Source: Excoecaria cochinchinensis (taxonomy: Eukaryota; Streptophyta; Magnoliopsida; Malpighiales; Euphorbiaceae). Taken from it: 64,000 bases of DNA. This document shows positions 11,098 through 22,421 of this stretch, piece by piece. The notes beneath the pieces were generated by a model. That model saw nothing but the letters and a program-made list of their open reading frames with translations, made no database searches and had not been told where the DNA came from. How positions within the stretch are numbered: the stretch's first letter is position 1; the number at the start of each line of letters is the position of its first letter. Where the stretch lies: contig CANTUQ010000004.1 of NCBI GenBank assembly GCA_947683425.1, positions 32,131,001 through 32,195,000 on the forward strand, in the 5' to 3' direction. The translations under genes and the position numbers were made by a program.

Positions 11098-13738
11098 TGT
11101 AACACCCCAACACCCCTTAGGAGGATATCGGGGCGCCACGCAAACACTTGCGCATACATAAACGTATACCAGCGGAAGCGATAGCAAAATACACATCAAT
11201 ACACAATAATAAAAATAAAATAACGCTCGGGCCCAACATGCATTTTACACATATTATACATATTACAAAACTATTGTCGTTTTACTTTACATATATTACA
11301 ATAAACTTTACATGTAACAACTATACTCTTTTATCACATAATGATGTTACTCAAAACATCACACACTCTATTTCTATCTTATATAAAAAGAGATCAAAAT
11401 AAAACCCAGAATGGCCTTGACCTGTAGATGCCCGCTCACTGATCTGAACCTGTAAACCTAAACGGAAATAAACATCCGTGCTAAGCGATAACGCTTAGTG
11501 GGGATGAAAAATAATGCAAAGGACTTCTTTTCGAAGTCACAAATAAATCACCCATTTCACATAACAATAACCACGTGTCCACATTCCTGTAAACATATAC
11601 TTGTATACAGAGCTGTCATGTACTTAAAACATTACTCTCATGTGCTATAACATTTATTCAGAGCAATACTTTTAATCGTCTCAAGTTCACTACACAATAT
11701 TAATAAGCCTGAATTCCTTTCATGGTGGATACAGGTAACTCTGGATACTGTTTACAGTATCTTACATGTAGAGAATTAACTCAAACTCTATAGAAAACAC
11801 AAGGTATTCAAAACTCTGGGCACAATTAAGGCCAACTCTAGCAGCTGCACTCTAACCCTTTATAAGCATGCTTATCTATCCACTATAACGGTAATCAGGC
11901 TCAAAAATAACTCAATTATACAATATATCATTACCAAAACTATACTGTAATTCAAGTACACTCATCAAATTCAGAGACATTTAATTCATGTATAAACCTT
12001 ATTAAACTCATGCGTAGGCTAACTCAGATACCATGTGCGAGCAATAACTCATGGAGAAGAAAGAGAAACTATTTTCAGGAAAAAATAGAGTGAACAGGAA
12101 AATGTACTGTCACGATTGCGAGCAAAAGTCGCGCTCGAGACAGAAAGCAACTCACCCGAAAACAAGACAGAGAGGGCACGACTCATGCTTATGCATGTGA
12201 CTCGTGCTCATCTGTGTGACTCGTGCTCATGCGTGAGACTCGTGCTCATCTGTGTGACTCGTGCTCATCTGTGTGACTCGTGCTCATGCGTGTGACTCGT
12301 GCTCATCTGTGTGACTCGTATTAATTTGTGGGACTCGTGTTCATTTGTGTGACTTGTGTTCATGCTAAAAAAAATGGAGAAATCCGTCTCTGTTGCGATC
12401 GCGACGAGCGTCGCGCTCGCGACAGACTCGTATTTCTCCCCAAACCATCACCTCAAACTTGTATCGCCTAAAATAACCTCTAGACATCACTTTTAGGCAA
12501 ATAATTGTTCCCTAGGATGTTATCTTTCAAATGGGACAAATGTCCGGTGATTTGGACATCTATAACGCCAGATAGGATACAAACAATCTATGCTGGTCCA
12601 GTAACCCGACACAGGTGGAAACACTATAGTTTTGGCCAAATTTCGAGGTCTTAGAGCAAGAATTGGCTCAAGGTCATTTCTGAGACTTTTAAATTAATAG
12701 AAGTCACGGTTCTAATGGATTAATAATCACTCAATTTAGAGGTCTGTAACTCTACCTATGATAAAAACAATACACAAAGGTCAGATGTAAATGAACAGAA
12801 TTTGCCAAAACCAAACTTTATTATCAACACCCAATCAATGATCAAGTCATATACTCATAAACATGTATACACATATATCATAAATATATATACATATATA
12901 TATATATATATCACAAAAACACCGTAAGCAATCAAAATGAAATAAGGTTAAAATCACACATGATCCCAACCTCTAGGAAGCTTGGTCTTGATGCTCTATT
13001 TAGCTCCAATCTTTTCTTTACCCTTGTCCTATCTCTTGTCCACAGCTTTCACGCATAAACCAGACCAAAACACTTGGATTAACCTTCTTTCTACTTTAAA
13101 TCAAAAGTAGGAATTAAACAGAAGAAGAAGACCAATACTAACAACTCATGCTGCTTACCTTCTTAGGAGACCAATCTCAATCCTTAACTTATACTCTTCA
13201 AATCAATCCAAGAGATTCACTCAAAATAGACCAAGAGAAGAATAGAGAAACAAAAGAAAGAAGAAATGGCAAAACAACGGTAGCCAACTAAAGAAAGAAG
13301 AAAAAGTTAACAAAACCCACAAGGATAACCAACATGGGTAAGAAAGAAAAGAAAGAGCAGATAGTCAATCCTCATCCAACATTAACTTTGCTTATTAATG
13401 CCACTTACCTTATTAATTCCTTCAATTATCTTAAGCCAAGCCATGTGTCTTATACTCATTTGCCACTTGTTTCTTTTTAATTCATGTAAAACACACAAAT
13501 TCTTGCTACTTGTCACCCTCCTACAATGCCACGTGTCAAAATGCCACATCTTACGATGCCACATGTCAAAAATCTCAATTTAAAGTCTCTTAAAACTCAC
13601 CTAAGCTGACATTCCACTGAACAGTTCTGTCGCACCAACGACACTTGTCACGCTCGCGACAGGACTCTCACACTCAACACTTGATCTTTTCTGAACAAAA
13701 ACCCTACAATTCTTCTAGGGCCAATTCAGGGTGTTACA
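11098..13738 (-). repeat. 5' LTR of gag-only element
   Basis: 2641 bp, TGTAACACC to GTGTTACA, similar throughout to 7117-9748 with scattered substitutions and short indels. For example, an extra 34-bp-scale segment lies near 12127-12160 beside the CG-rich motif. It contains the hairpin at 11481-11498 and a 19-bp array at 12176-12366. Divergence between the LTRs shows the insertion is not very recent. Confidence 0.92.
12176..12366. repeat. 19-bp tandem array in right LTR
   Basis: About ten copies of the same 19-bp unit as at 8173-8344, one copy more than in the partner LTR. The arrays have therefore changed length since insertion. Confidence 0.8.
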
Positions 13739-14665
13739 AGTTATGCCAGCAATACGCAAATTTGAGGCATGTGCCAGTTTCAGAGCTATATAATTTGACA
13801 TCTCCATGGCCATTCAGCTTGGGAAACAGATATCATAGGCGAGATACGTCCTACAGCTTCTAATGGGCATAGGTTCATCATAGTCGCCATTGATTACTTC
13901 ACTAAATGGGTCGAAGCTGAATCTTTCAAAAAGGTTGATGTTAGGGACATGGCTAAGTTCATCGAACGGAATTTGATATGCAGATATGGCCTCCCACACC
14001 ACATTGTGTCTGATAATGGGGTATAATTCTTGGTAGAAACTAAATAAATGCTTCAGAAATATAGAATCCAGCATCACAAGTCTTCTCCTTATCGACCTCA
14101 GGCTAATGGCGCAGTTGAAGCAGCGAATAATAATGTTAAAAGAATACTAGCCAAGATAGTTCAGAGCTATAAAGACTGGGCAAAAAAGCTACCTTTTGCA
14201 CTCTGGGGTTATAGAACCACAGTTAGAACCTCTACGGGAGCAACGCCGTTCTCTTTGGTATATGGAACTGAAGCAGTTCTGCCAGTTGAAATAGAGCTAA
14301 AATCTTTGAGGGTAGTCATGGAAGCCGAGATTCCATAGACAGAATGGGCACAACAGTGATTGTTACAGTTAAATCTGTTGGATAAAGATAGGTTGCGGGC
14401 ATATTATCACAATCAGGTTTATCAGAAAAGGCTAGCTCGGTCCTTTGGTAAGAAGGTACGAAAGCACCCATTGAAAGAAGGGGATTTGGTCTTTAAGATG
14501 ATGAGGCCGAGAATGCCAGACATACGGGGAAAATTTAGGACAACCTGGGAAGGTCCTTTCGTGTGAAAAAGTTACTAACAAAGGGAGAAGCTATTTTAGC
14601 AGACAACAATGGGAATGAGTTCAAAGACCCGGTCAATGTCGACAGGTTAAAAAGATTCTACGGCT
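13739..14665 (+). pseudogene. Integrase, catalytic core and C-terminus of the Tat element
   Basis: After the target duplication the frame shows LCQQYANLRHVPVSEL (second half of the zinc finger), the core FIIVAIDYFTKWVEAESF, RYGLPHHIVSDNG, then HKSSPYRPQANGAVEAANNNVKRIL with the catalytic Glu region, LPFALWGYRTTVRTSTGATPFSLVYGTEAVLPVEIE, and near the end LKEGDLVFKMMR, DIRGKFRTTWEGPF and VNVDRLKRFY. Stops and frame changes near 13800-13870, 14024, 14045, 14337 and 14565 inactivate it. An antisense open frame at 13814-14077 is a shadow. The enzyme would insert element cDNA into the genome. Confidence 0.88.
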
Positions 14666-15819
14666 AAAGACTAAAATTAAAAGAAGAGAATAAATGCCCC
14701 GCGGGTCGAAAATCAAAAAAAGGCAGCCTTGCTAAAATTGGGTGTCCTGTCAGGGTGAAAACCGAAAAAAGATATCCTGGGCAAAAATTAAGGGCCAAGA
14801 GAAAATGTTCAATCGAGAAAACCCGAGAGGGCCGATTGATAACAGGAGTTTGATGCTTACAAGATCTATTCTGAGATTAGGTGTAGTCTTGTACTTTTGA
14901 ATTCTTGTCAAATAAGGATCATGTATGATGAAATCATATAAAAATGTATGCAATTTTGCAATGAATAAAAGGATTCAGTTTACATTTTCATCGGATTTTA
15001 GTTCTGTCTTAAAAATAAATATCTCATTTATTTATCTAATGACTATTCTCTAATTATTTTCATCGAAAGGTGTCTAAGCAAATTGTGCTGGTCATCTTTA
15101 AGGGAGGTTCTGATAATAGCCTTCACTTCTCTTGTCGCCGCATAAAAAAAAAGGCCGTTAGAGATGAAAACCGTAACTGGCTCTTTAAGCAAAAGTTAGG
15201 CCAAAGGGCAGGATGAAAACCTGAAAACATGCAGTCTGCCCTACATAAACAAAATGGAATAAAAGCCACTGGATTGGGTTGGGTCCATTCCAGGCAAAAA
15301 TTAGGCAAAGGGTTATATGAAAATCCCTAAAGGGACGCATTTCCCATAAAGAAAAGCTAGTGTGAAAATCCACAAGCGACACACTACCTTTAAAACAATG
15401 ACTTCTAATGCCTGGAGCGATAAGGTGGCATTACTTCGGATGATCTCCATTCACGCAGATAGTATATAATTCAGGACATGAGTCAGAATCCTGGGCGTAT
15501 GATCATTGACCGGGGGGCAGGCAAGGATGCACACCTGACGGGTCTCTCAAAAAGGGTTTTGGGTTAGAGTCCCTAAAGCCAAGATGTCACTCTGCTGGAT
15601 CCTTGGGGGGCATGGTGGAGCAGCCAAGCCGTATCCTCAATGGACCCTTGACCACCCAGGACATGGTCTATCCATTTTTGCGAGCATTTACATCTCATGT
15701 CATACAATTCCTTTGCAAGCATCAGCATTTTGCTTTTTACACATACACACACAATTTCTTGTATATATTTCTGTGCACATAATTTTGCAGGAAATGTCTA
15801 AGTGAAAACCATCGCCAAT
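14666..15819 (+). other. 3' non-coding region of the Tat element
   Basis: No domain or convincing reading frame follows the integrase. Short repeated motifs such as GAAAACC and CTGGG/CTGGC, and phrases like AAATCCCTAAAG, suggest old internal repeats. Tat/Ogre elements normally have such a long untranslated 3' region. A small frame at 15584-15805 has no recognisable features. Confidence 0.7.
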
Positions 15820-16690
15820 AGAGGATGGCACCCAAGCACTTTGTAAGTCTGGAGCAGACTCGGTGCAGCTCAAGAGAGCACTTTCTACATTTTGTAGGTC
15901 TGGAGCAGGCTCGGCGCATCGCCCTTTGAGGGTGGCACCCAAGCACTTCGCAAGTCTGGAGCAGACTCGATGAGGCTCAAGAGAGCACTTCCCGCGTTTT
16001 GTAAGTCTGGAGCAGGCTTGGCGCATCACCATTTGAGGATGGCACCCTAGCACTTTGTAAGTCTAGAGCGGACTCGGTGCAGCTCAAGAGAGTACTTCCC
16101 GCGTTTTGTAAGTCTGGAGCAGGCTCGGCGCGTCGCCATTTGAGGATAGCACCCTACCACTTTGTAAGTCTAGAGCAGACTCGGTGCAGTTCAAGAGAGC
16201 ACTTCCCGCGTTTTGTAAGTCTAGAGCAGGCTCGGCGCATCGCCATTTGAGGATGGCACCCCCCGCACTTTGTAAGTCTGGAGCAGACTCGGTGCAACTC
16301 AAGAGACCGCTTCTCATGTTTTGTAAGTCTGGAGCAGGCTCGGCGCATTGCCATTTGAGGATGGCACCCCCGCACTTTGTAAGTCTGGAGCAGACTCGGT
16401 GCAGCTCAAGAGACCACTTCTCGCGTTTTCTAAGTCTGGAGCAGGCTCGGCGCATTGCCATTTGAGGATGGCACCCCCGCACTTTGTAAGTCTAGAGCAG
16501 ACTCGGTGCAGCTCAAGAGAGCACTTCCTGCGTTTTGTAAGTTTGTAACAGGTCGCCAATAGAGGTTGGCACCCCACACTTTGTAAGTCCTATTAGCGAC
16601 TCAGTACAGCTCAAGAGAGCACTTCCTGCATTTTGTAAGTATGGAGCAGACTCGACTCATCGCCATTCAAGAATGTCCGCACTTCGTAGT
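15820..16690 (+). repeat. Tandem repeat array, about 107 bp period, in the Tat 3' region
   Basis: About eight units can be followed by the motif TGGCACCC at roughly 15825, 15933, 16039, 16147, 16254, 16361, 16470 and 16567. Each unit consists of two related halves of about 54 bp. One contains GTAAGTCTGGAGCAGACTCGG and the other GTAAGTCTGGAGCAGGCTCGG, so the array is a dimer repeat. The period is not a multiple of three, and long open frames on both strands (for example the minus frame 16084-16482) are by-products of the repetition. Similar 3' arrays of Ogre elements are known to seed satellite DNA. Confidence 0.88.
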
Positions 16691-16848
16691 CATATCAGCG
16701 ACTCGGTATGATCCGAAAGAATGACATTCGTGGATTCAAATCACAGCACTGTTCTCTAGAGAGCAGCTGGAAGGAGGCAGCCTCAGGTACTCGCTTCTTT
16801 CCCTTTTCTGATTTTGGCTCACCTAGGCACCCATGCACTAGCCTCTCC

Positions 16849-16863
16849 AAAATTGGGGGCAAC
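16849..16863 (+). other. Polypurine tract of the Tat element
   Basis: AAAATTGGGGGCAAC lies directly before the LTR start TGTAGACACC. It fits the plus-strand primer of this lineage. Confidence 0.75.
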
Positions 16864-17842
16864 TGTAGACACCGGGTGCCGAGGCAGCTTAGATCAGGAT
16901 TACCCAATGATGAAATTAAGTGTGTCTGTTAAACAGGCAAAAATGAAAGTTGGAAGTGATGGTTTCTTTTTCAAATTGATTTATTAAAAATAAATAAAAA
17001 TGTGTTTTAAAAATTATTTTAAGATAAAAAAAAGTGAGTTTTGAAATTATAGTGTTTTAAAAAAAATTTAAAAAAAAACAATAGCGAGCGTCGGCGTGCG
17101 GCAGCTGGGTGTCGCTCGCCCCTGTGCACGCCCGACGCGTGTCCGACAGCCCCCAGTCCGGTTTTTTGGCCCAATTTTGTGTTTTTCTTTGATTTTTTTT
17201 TGTAGAATTTATTTTTTAAAACCTTTTATCTTCTAACCCTTCAAATTCTTCAATTTTTTTTGCTATTATGGGAATTAAATTGATCTAATTTAATTCATTA
17301 AAAATCTGATTTATTGGTTTTTATTTGGAGGTATAAAATGATTTTTTTTTGTAGAATTTTAGAGGGGATTTTTCTTAAGAAAAATATATTTTCTCTCATC
17401 TTATTCTTTTTTACTTCTTCTTCAAGAACAAAATTCCCCAAATATTTTGAATTTTTCTTATGTCAATTCTTGAGACAAATAAATTAATTTTTTATTTTTG
17501 TGAATTTTCTTATTTATTTTTTATAATTTTTTTCTTAAAATAAATAAATTGATTATTTGTTTTTGGGATAAAATTTTTCTATATATTTTATTTTTATAAA
17601 TCAAGATAAGAAAATTGATCATCTAACATTTTTCATCACATCAAATTTTGAGCGTAAGCATTCTTAGCTCAATTTTTAATTTAATATTTAATTTAATTTT
17701 TGTTTACAATTAATTAGTTGTCATGTAGATTTTTAATCTTTTGTTACTTTTTAATTTGTTTATAAAATTTTGTTATGTGATTTGATGTTTTTAGTATAGT
17801 TTATTTTATTCTTGCATGTTTATTTGATTGTTCTTCTTTGAT

Positions 17843-17852
17843 GTTGTTGTTG

Positions 17853-17884
<32 letters not shown>

Positions 17885-17964
17885 TCTTATTTATTATGTT
17901 CTTATTTAATTATTCATATTATTATTATTATCATTATTTTTATTCTTATGTTCTTAGTTGATTG

Positions 17965-18013
<49 letters not shown>
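17843..18013. repeat. TTG/ATT microsatellites in the Tat LTR
   Basis: Runs of TTG and TTA/ATT units, the longest from about 17966 to 18013. The leucine/isoleucine frames seen here are artefacts of the repeat. Confidence 0.9.
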
Positions 18014-18015
<2 letters not shown>

Positions 18016-18127
18016 TTTTTTTGTTTAACATGCTTTAACATGTTTTGTTTATTTTATTTCTTTTCACTTTTGCTTGCTTGATTGTTCATTTTCTTTATTG
18101 TTCATTGTTATTATTATCATTATTTTT

Positions 18128-18400
18128 ATCATTTATACTTTTTATGCATGTTGAATTTTATTCTTGTTATTATTTATACTTTTTATGCATGTTGAATTTT
18201 ATTCTTGTTATCATTTATACTTTGTATGCATGTTGAATTTTATTTTTATTATTATTTATTTTTTCATGCACGGTGAGTTTTATTCTTGTTATCATTTATG
18301 CTTTGTATGCATGTTGAATTTCATTTTTATTATTATTTATATTTTCATGCATGGTGAGTTTTATTCTTGTTATCATTTGTGTTTTTTGTGCATGTTGAAT
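18128..18400. repeat. Short tandem array in the Tat LTR
   Basis: About six units of 40-60 bp, each with TTTATTCTTGTTATCATTTAT and ATGCATGTTGAA variants. Frames through it (for example 18164-18406) repeat the same cysteine and phenylalanine-rich phrase and are not genes. Confidence 0.8.
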
Positions 18401-19494
18401 TATTAATATATTAAGTTACTTATTTTTATTTTGTCATTTGATTGATTTGTCATACATGAGACATTTTTATTTTATTTATTTTAATTCATTTCTACATGTT
18501 ACATGTTTAAATTCATTTTTTATTACTAACATTACTTTTATTTGTTTTTATTTATTTCAATACTTATTTTTCATGTGTGAGTTTTTCAATGGCATGTGGG
18601 AGCCCATGGAGGTGTGAAGACACCATTTTGGTGAAATTTATGTTTTTAGCATTTTTAGTATTATTATTATTTTTTCTTTTATTTGTTTTTTTTATTATGC
18701 AATTTATAATAAATTTATTTTTTATTGCATGTTAATTAAAAAATTACAAAAAAAAATTATATTAATAAATTGGGATTTTGTTAATAAAATGGAACTAATG
18801 TCCTAATTTCAACTAATAAAAATTCACTTCAAAAAGGAAGAGTTAAATTTTCTCAAAATAGGATCACTCATCCCGATTTTTTCAAGTATGCTAAAAATGA
18901 CTCTTCGATTTTCTAAAGTAAACATGTAGGAAACAATGTTTCTACCTTAAATAATATCCCGATTTATGAATGTTTATTTATTTATTTGTGTTTATTATTT
19001 GCTTGATTTTATTTTGGAAGATTGTATTTTTTTTGTCCCAAATCTTAAGTACCTTTTTTTTTATTTTGGAGGATTATATCCCTTTTTTAGCTTGGTTTAC
19101 TATTTTATCGCTTTTTTTACTGTTTTCTTTCGTGCTTGTTTTGCGCTTTATTTTTTTTATGCATAACCGCAAGAAGGAGAGAGATAGAAATTTAAAATTA
19201 AAAAACCCATTTATAATTAACCAAAACATTAATAAGAGTAAAGTTCTGAATCTTTCTCTGGTTTAAGACCTCCGAGGTTAGACGAACTTTCACAATTTCT
19301 TGCAAATTGGGTGGCGACTCCAAAATACCTCAAAAGTGTCTAAACGCTTCATGGGATTAAATGATCATTTTCAGTGTTCTATTGGAAGGAGGTGTCCAAG
19401 ATATCTCAAGATTGCCAAAAATCAAAAGACGCAAACCCTCTCGAGCCTTAAAAACGGGCATCCCAGGAATCGATCGGGTTCCGTGCGCGTCACA

Positions 19495-19985
19495 AATGTG
19501 CAAGAATGTGAATCTCATTAGGCTCCAAGAGTGAAAACCTACCTTTAACATGACAATGCGCAAACTCCACACTTTCCTTATATACAACTTGTCAAAGAAA
19601 TGGGTAGCATGAAACTGAAGCAAATCTTAGTCATAACACAAATTAACACCATCCGCTTTAAGAGCTAAAATGTGCCCTTTATTCAATCTCTTCACTACTT
19701 TAGCATGAAAATAGATAGTATTCTTATCACCACACTAGATCCATTTACTTCTGGATTTTTAAAACGAATATACCTCATCCTGAGATAAAATAGCTTTCAT
19801 CTCTTCCATTAAATTAGTTTCCAAATCAACCAAGAAATTATTATATCTAAAACCAAGAGCCTTTTGGACCTTATTAAACCTAGTAATCACCCAACATTTT
19901 CTTTTCCAAATGCTACCAAAAATCTCCTACTTTTGTAGTCCCTTAATTTTTCGCTAACAAAATTTTGTAGAGAAGAATTATTCCC
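19495..19985 (-). pseudogene. L1-type LINE ORF2 fragment
   Basis: On the minus strand the translation gives, with frame slips, the run NKVQKALGFRYNNFLVDLE, then LMEEMKAILSQDE, KSRSKWI, GDKNTIYFHAKVVKRLNKG and HATHFFDKLYI. GDKNT..FH is a signature between endonuclease and RT of plant L1 elements. The fragment ends where the Tat LTR begins. It is a decayed piece of a LINE whose ORF1 continues at 20049-20513 and 39383-39800. Confidence 0.72.
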
Positions 19986-20048
19986 TATTAGGTGCCTCTT
20001 TCCCTTATACTAAACTTGCATCCACGGTCCATAGCTAGGACCTACATC

Positions 20049-20507
20049 TCCGAGTCGAGTTTTAGCTAGCATTTAAGAAGACTAGCACTTTGTAGTACTA
20101 ATAGGTATCTCCTTTTTAGATTTTTAGCAAGCTTGCTCCATATGGCGATAAACCCCACAATTGAAAAAAAAAAAAATCTAAGGCAGACCTTTGTATTCAA
20201 TTCTCTGACTCCTACCATTAATCTTAATAACATATTCAAGTGGTTTAGACAAATCCAAACACACAACTAATCAAGCAAACTTTGCTTTCTATATGAATTA
20301 GTAAAGAAACAAACTCTTATCACCCTCCCAATAGCAGAAGCCACAACTCGAATGATATCCTTATCATAGTATTAGAAAAGGAGCCCAAGAAAATAAATAT
20401 ATCCCACAATCATTTTTAGGTTATCCACCATAGTAGTGAACCCTAAATGTTAAGCCTGCATCGTAAGATAATGTCCAAACACCATCCAAGGTCCTCATGT
20501 TAAAGCA
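20049..20507 (-). pseudogene. L1-type LINE ORF1 fragment (DUF4283-like)
   Basis: Read on the minus strand it gives GPWMVFGHYLTMQ, then VDNLKMIVGYIYFLG, LCVWICLNHLN, VREL, and a cysteine-containing end resembling FFSIVGFIAIW. This follows the usual plant L1 ORF1 pattern (GPW.V....L.......F, W.R..GLP, VY.DL..PL, then zinc knuckle). Stops and slips are present. The upstream part of the same domain lies at 39383-39800, beyond the 19-kb insertion. Confidence 0.7.
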
Positions 20508-20679
20508 AAATCTAAGGGTGTGTTTACTTACAGAAAATTATTTTCTATTTTTCATGTTCTATTTTCTTAGAAAATTTGAATATTTATTTTCGGTAGAAAA
20601 ATTTGGAAAACGCGTTCATTTATCAACAAATGGAAAATTAGAGTATTTATTTTCTATATATATCTGTATGTATGTTTAT

Positions 20680-20886
20680 ACACACACACACACACACACA
20701 CATACACACACACACACACACATACATACATACATACATTCATACATACATAAGTATGTGTATATGCATGTATATGTATGTATATCATATGTATATGTAT
20801 ATATATATGTATGTGTATGTGCATGTATATGTATTTATATCATATGTATATGTATATGTATGTGTATGTGTATGTATATGCATACA

Positions 20887-20944
<58 letters not shown>
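20680..20944. repeat. CA/CATA/TA simple repeat at left virus border
   Basis: (CA)n, (CATA)n and (TA)n tracts run up to the first viral base at 20945. Frames through it encode long His-Thr and Tyr-Ile repeats and are not genes. Similar repeats resume at 35103. Confidence 0.92.
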
Positions 20945-20947
<3 letters not shown>

Positions 20948-21029
20948 GGGACCGGACATTCTTTGATAGGAAGAGAGAAGAAATAGAAGAGATTTTGATA
21001 GGAAGAGAGAAGAAATAGAAGAGATTAGA

Positions 21030-21278
21030 TTAAAAAGTATATAATTCAAGAAAGAAAATCATTTGTAATATAAATCTTCGTTTAGCTTTAGTATACTGAC
21101 AAGAACAAAAACCTACTCTGTGACAAAGATGATTATTATCTTCTAACCAACCTAATAAATTTCTTAATTCAGTTTTTAAATAGTTTCTCTGATCGGCTGA
21201 AGCAAAATCTATTAAATATAAATTTGTGATTAAATTATCAATTCTGGAATTAGGAACGGTAGAACCAAAAGAGTTCAT
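21030..21278 (-). CDS. Small viral ORF 3 (82 aa), copy A
   Basis: Same product, residue for residue by my reading, as the frame at 31274-31522 in copy B. It has a Leu-rich helical part with LKTELRNLLGWL and a C-x-C motif (GFCSCQY). It is the last of three adjacent small frames, and its start overlaps the stop of the previous one (TAATG). Function unknown; see the paralogue entries in copy B. Confidence 0.6.
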   Translation of the reverse strand: MNSFGSTVPNSRIDNLITNLYLIDFASADQRNYLKTELRNLLGWLEDNNHLCHRVGFCSCQYTKAKRRFILQMIFFLELYTF

Positions 21279-21598
21279 TATGTATTAATATATAAAAATT
21301 CAATTATATGTTTTACAAATCTTTTTTGAATATCGAAGTCTTTACAACCACAACACTCTGATTCATGTAGACTCTTTATTTCCTTTTCTATAAAATCTAA
21401 ATGTTTTTCTAATTCTGATTTCATATATAATCTAGCATTTACTTTATCGAATGTCATTAATGCTAATTGAAAATTATCAATAAATTCGTCAATATAACTT
21501 TCATGTATGGGTGCATATGAAGAAGCTGATGAATCTGATGAAGTAGAAGAATCTGAATGCATATCTATATCTTCAATATTTTCTATTGGAAAATCCAT
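21278..21598 (-). CDS. Small viral ORF 2 (106 aa), copy A
   Basis: Differs from the copy B version (30954-31274) at three residues by my count. It has a Ser-rich N-terminus, then a helical region with YMKSELEKHLDFIEKE and a cysteine cluster (ECCGC). Function unknown. Confidence 0.6.
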   Translation of the reverse strand: MDFPIENIEDIDMHSDSSTSSDSSASSYAPIHESYIDEFIDNFQLALMTFDKVNARLYMKSELEKHLDFIEKEIKSLHESECCGCKDFDIQKRFVKHIIEFLYINT

Positions 21599-21602
21599 GA
21601 AT

Positions 21603-21824
21603 TTAAGAAATATGTTGCAGAAATTCTAAAAGAACGTTTATCAAATTAAGTTTATTAATAAAATCCTGACAATCACAAAATCCATCTAAATGTAAATCAT
21701 TATGCAGATGTGTTAAAACTGTTCTTAAACTTAATAATTCTTGCCTGAGTAAAGCCCTTTCCTGTTCTTCTGAAAAATCTAAAGTAGATAAAGAATCAAT
21801 AAAACGATTTACAAAATAACTCAT
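21603..21824 (-). CDS. Small viral ORF 1 (73 aa), copy A
   Basis: Two residues differ from the copy B version (30728-30949). It contains LLRQELLSLRTVL and GFCDCQDF. It lies four bases upstream of small ORF 2 in viral sense. Function unknown. Confidence 0.6.
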   Translation of the reverse strand: MSYFVNRFIDSLSTLDFSEEQERALLRQELLSLRTVLTHLHNDLHLDGFCDCQDFINKLNLINVLLEFLQHIS

Positions 21825-22421
21825 ATTTTCAAAATATACCTGATGTATTATTCTCTGAAGAAATATTACAAGTGGTGGATGAAATACATGAGCAAGCTCT
21901 GTTAAAGACTAATTGAAGATCTAGGGATTTATTACAATGGGAGGTTGATATTATTAAAGGTTTTTTGTTCTTATTTTCTCTAATTTTTTCTTTTGAAAAA
22001 GGGCTCTGCCTTCTGCTGAAGAAGTATTCTAATTAAATAGAGTTGGATCGATTCTTCTTGAACTGATGAGCTGTCTGAATTGATGAGCTGTCCTGATAAG
22101 AAGGAATCTTCATTACTGAAGCTTTGTCTGAATTCTGAAGTGATCACTTGGAGTCTTGTGATAATGGAGATAGTGGAAAGACAGGATGTAAATGAGCCTA
22201 AAGATGCTTGTTGGCCATGAAAGGACGTAGTGGACTCTGAAGATGCTAATTTGGAAAGTGAGATGCTGTCGGCCATAAAAGCTTTTGAGCTGGAAAGCTT
22301 TAAAGTAAGAATCTTTACTGTTGAATATAATTGAGTACCTGCAAAACAAAACGTTAGAAAACTTTTCTTTTTCTTTTTTTTTTTTATAACGTTACATCAT
22401 CATATGGATCCTGTGAGCCAA

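Larger units (their letters stand above)
7117..13738 (-). mobile_element. Gag-only LTR retrotransposon (TR-GAG-like), 6.6 kb
   Basis: Two long LTRs (7117-9748 and 11098-13738) begin TGTAACACC and end GTTACA, and are flanked by a perfect 5-bp target duplication AGTTA (7112-7116 and 13739-13743). The internal region is only 1.35 kb and holds a gag gene on the minus strand with nothing recognisable of pol. A tRNA-Met primer site lies beside the right LTR and a purine tract beside the left LTR, so the element reads on the minus strand. Elements with long LTRs and only gag have been described in plants as TR-GAG. It must have relied on pol proteins from a relative. The gag motifs resemble the Tekay/Del chromovirus group. 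Confidence 0.9.
1..19494 (+). mobile_element. Ty3/gypsy retrotransposon, Tat/Ogre type, 5' end outside window
   Basis: Reading along the + strand gives gag zinc knuckle, aspartic protease, RT with YIDD, RNase H, a second RNase H-like domain, integrase, a long non-coding 3' region, a purine tract and one LTR beginning TGTAGACACC. A second RNase H and a long 3' region with tandem repeats are known traits of the Tat/Ogre lineage. Every coding part has stops, so the copy is dead. Two later elements split it at 2564-5218 and 7117-13738; removing them joins the reading of RT and of integrase without loss. The 5' LTR and primer site lie upstream of the window. The 3' end borders L1 LINE sequence, so this copy probably inserted into a LINE. 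Confidence 0.88.
16864..19494 (+). repeat. 3' LTR of the Tat element
   Basis: It begins TGTAGACACCGGGTGCC after the purine tract. Near its end it contains TGGGTGGCGACTCC, a motif usual in the last part of Tat/Ogre LTRs, and it probably ends GCGCGTCACA at 19494. It is very AT-rich in the middle, with trinucleotide repeats at 17843-18013 and a longer array at 18128-18400. No partner LTR is in the window, so the exact end is inferred from the terminal CA and from LINE sequence resuming just after. Confidence 0.72.

Noticed and set aside
13814..14077. Antisense 87-codon frame
   Set aside because: It is the reverse strand of the integrase core, whose sense reading is clear.
15700..16577. Several long antisense frames with repeated RACSRLTK-like phrases
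   Set aside because: They arise from the 107-bp tandem array, which is open in several frames on both strands; no independent domain is present.
17828..19266. Hydrophobic frames resembling membrane proteins
   Set aside because: They translate T-rich LTR sequence and trinucleotide repeats; no start context or conserved motif.
20497..21049. Frames encoding His-Thr and Tyr-Ile repeats
   Set aside because: Translation of the CA/CATA/TA microsatellite.
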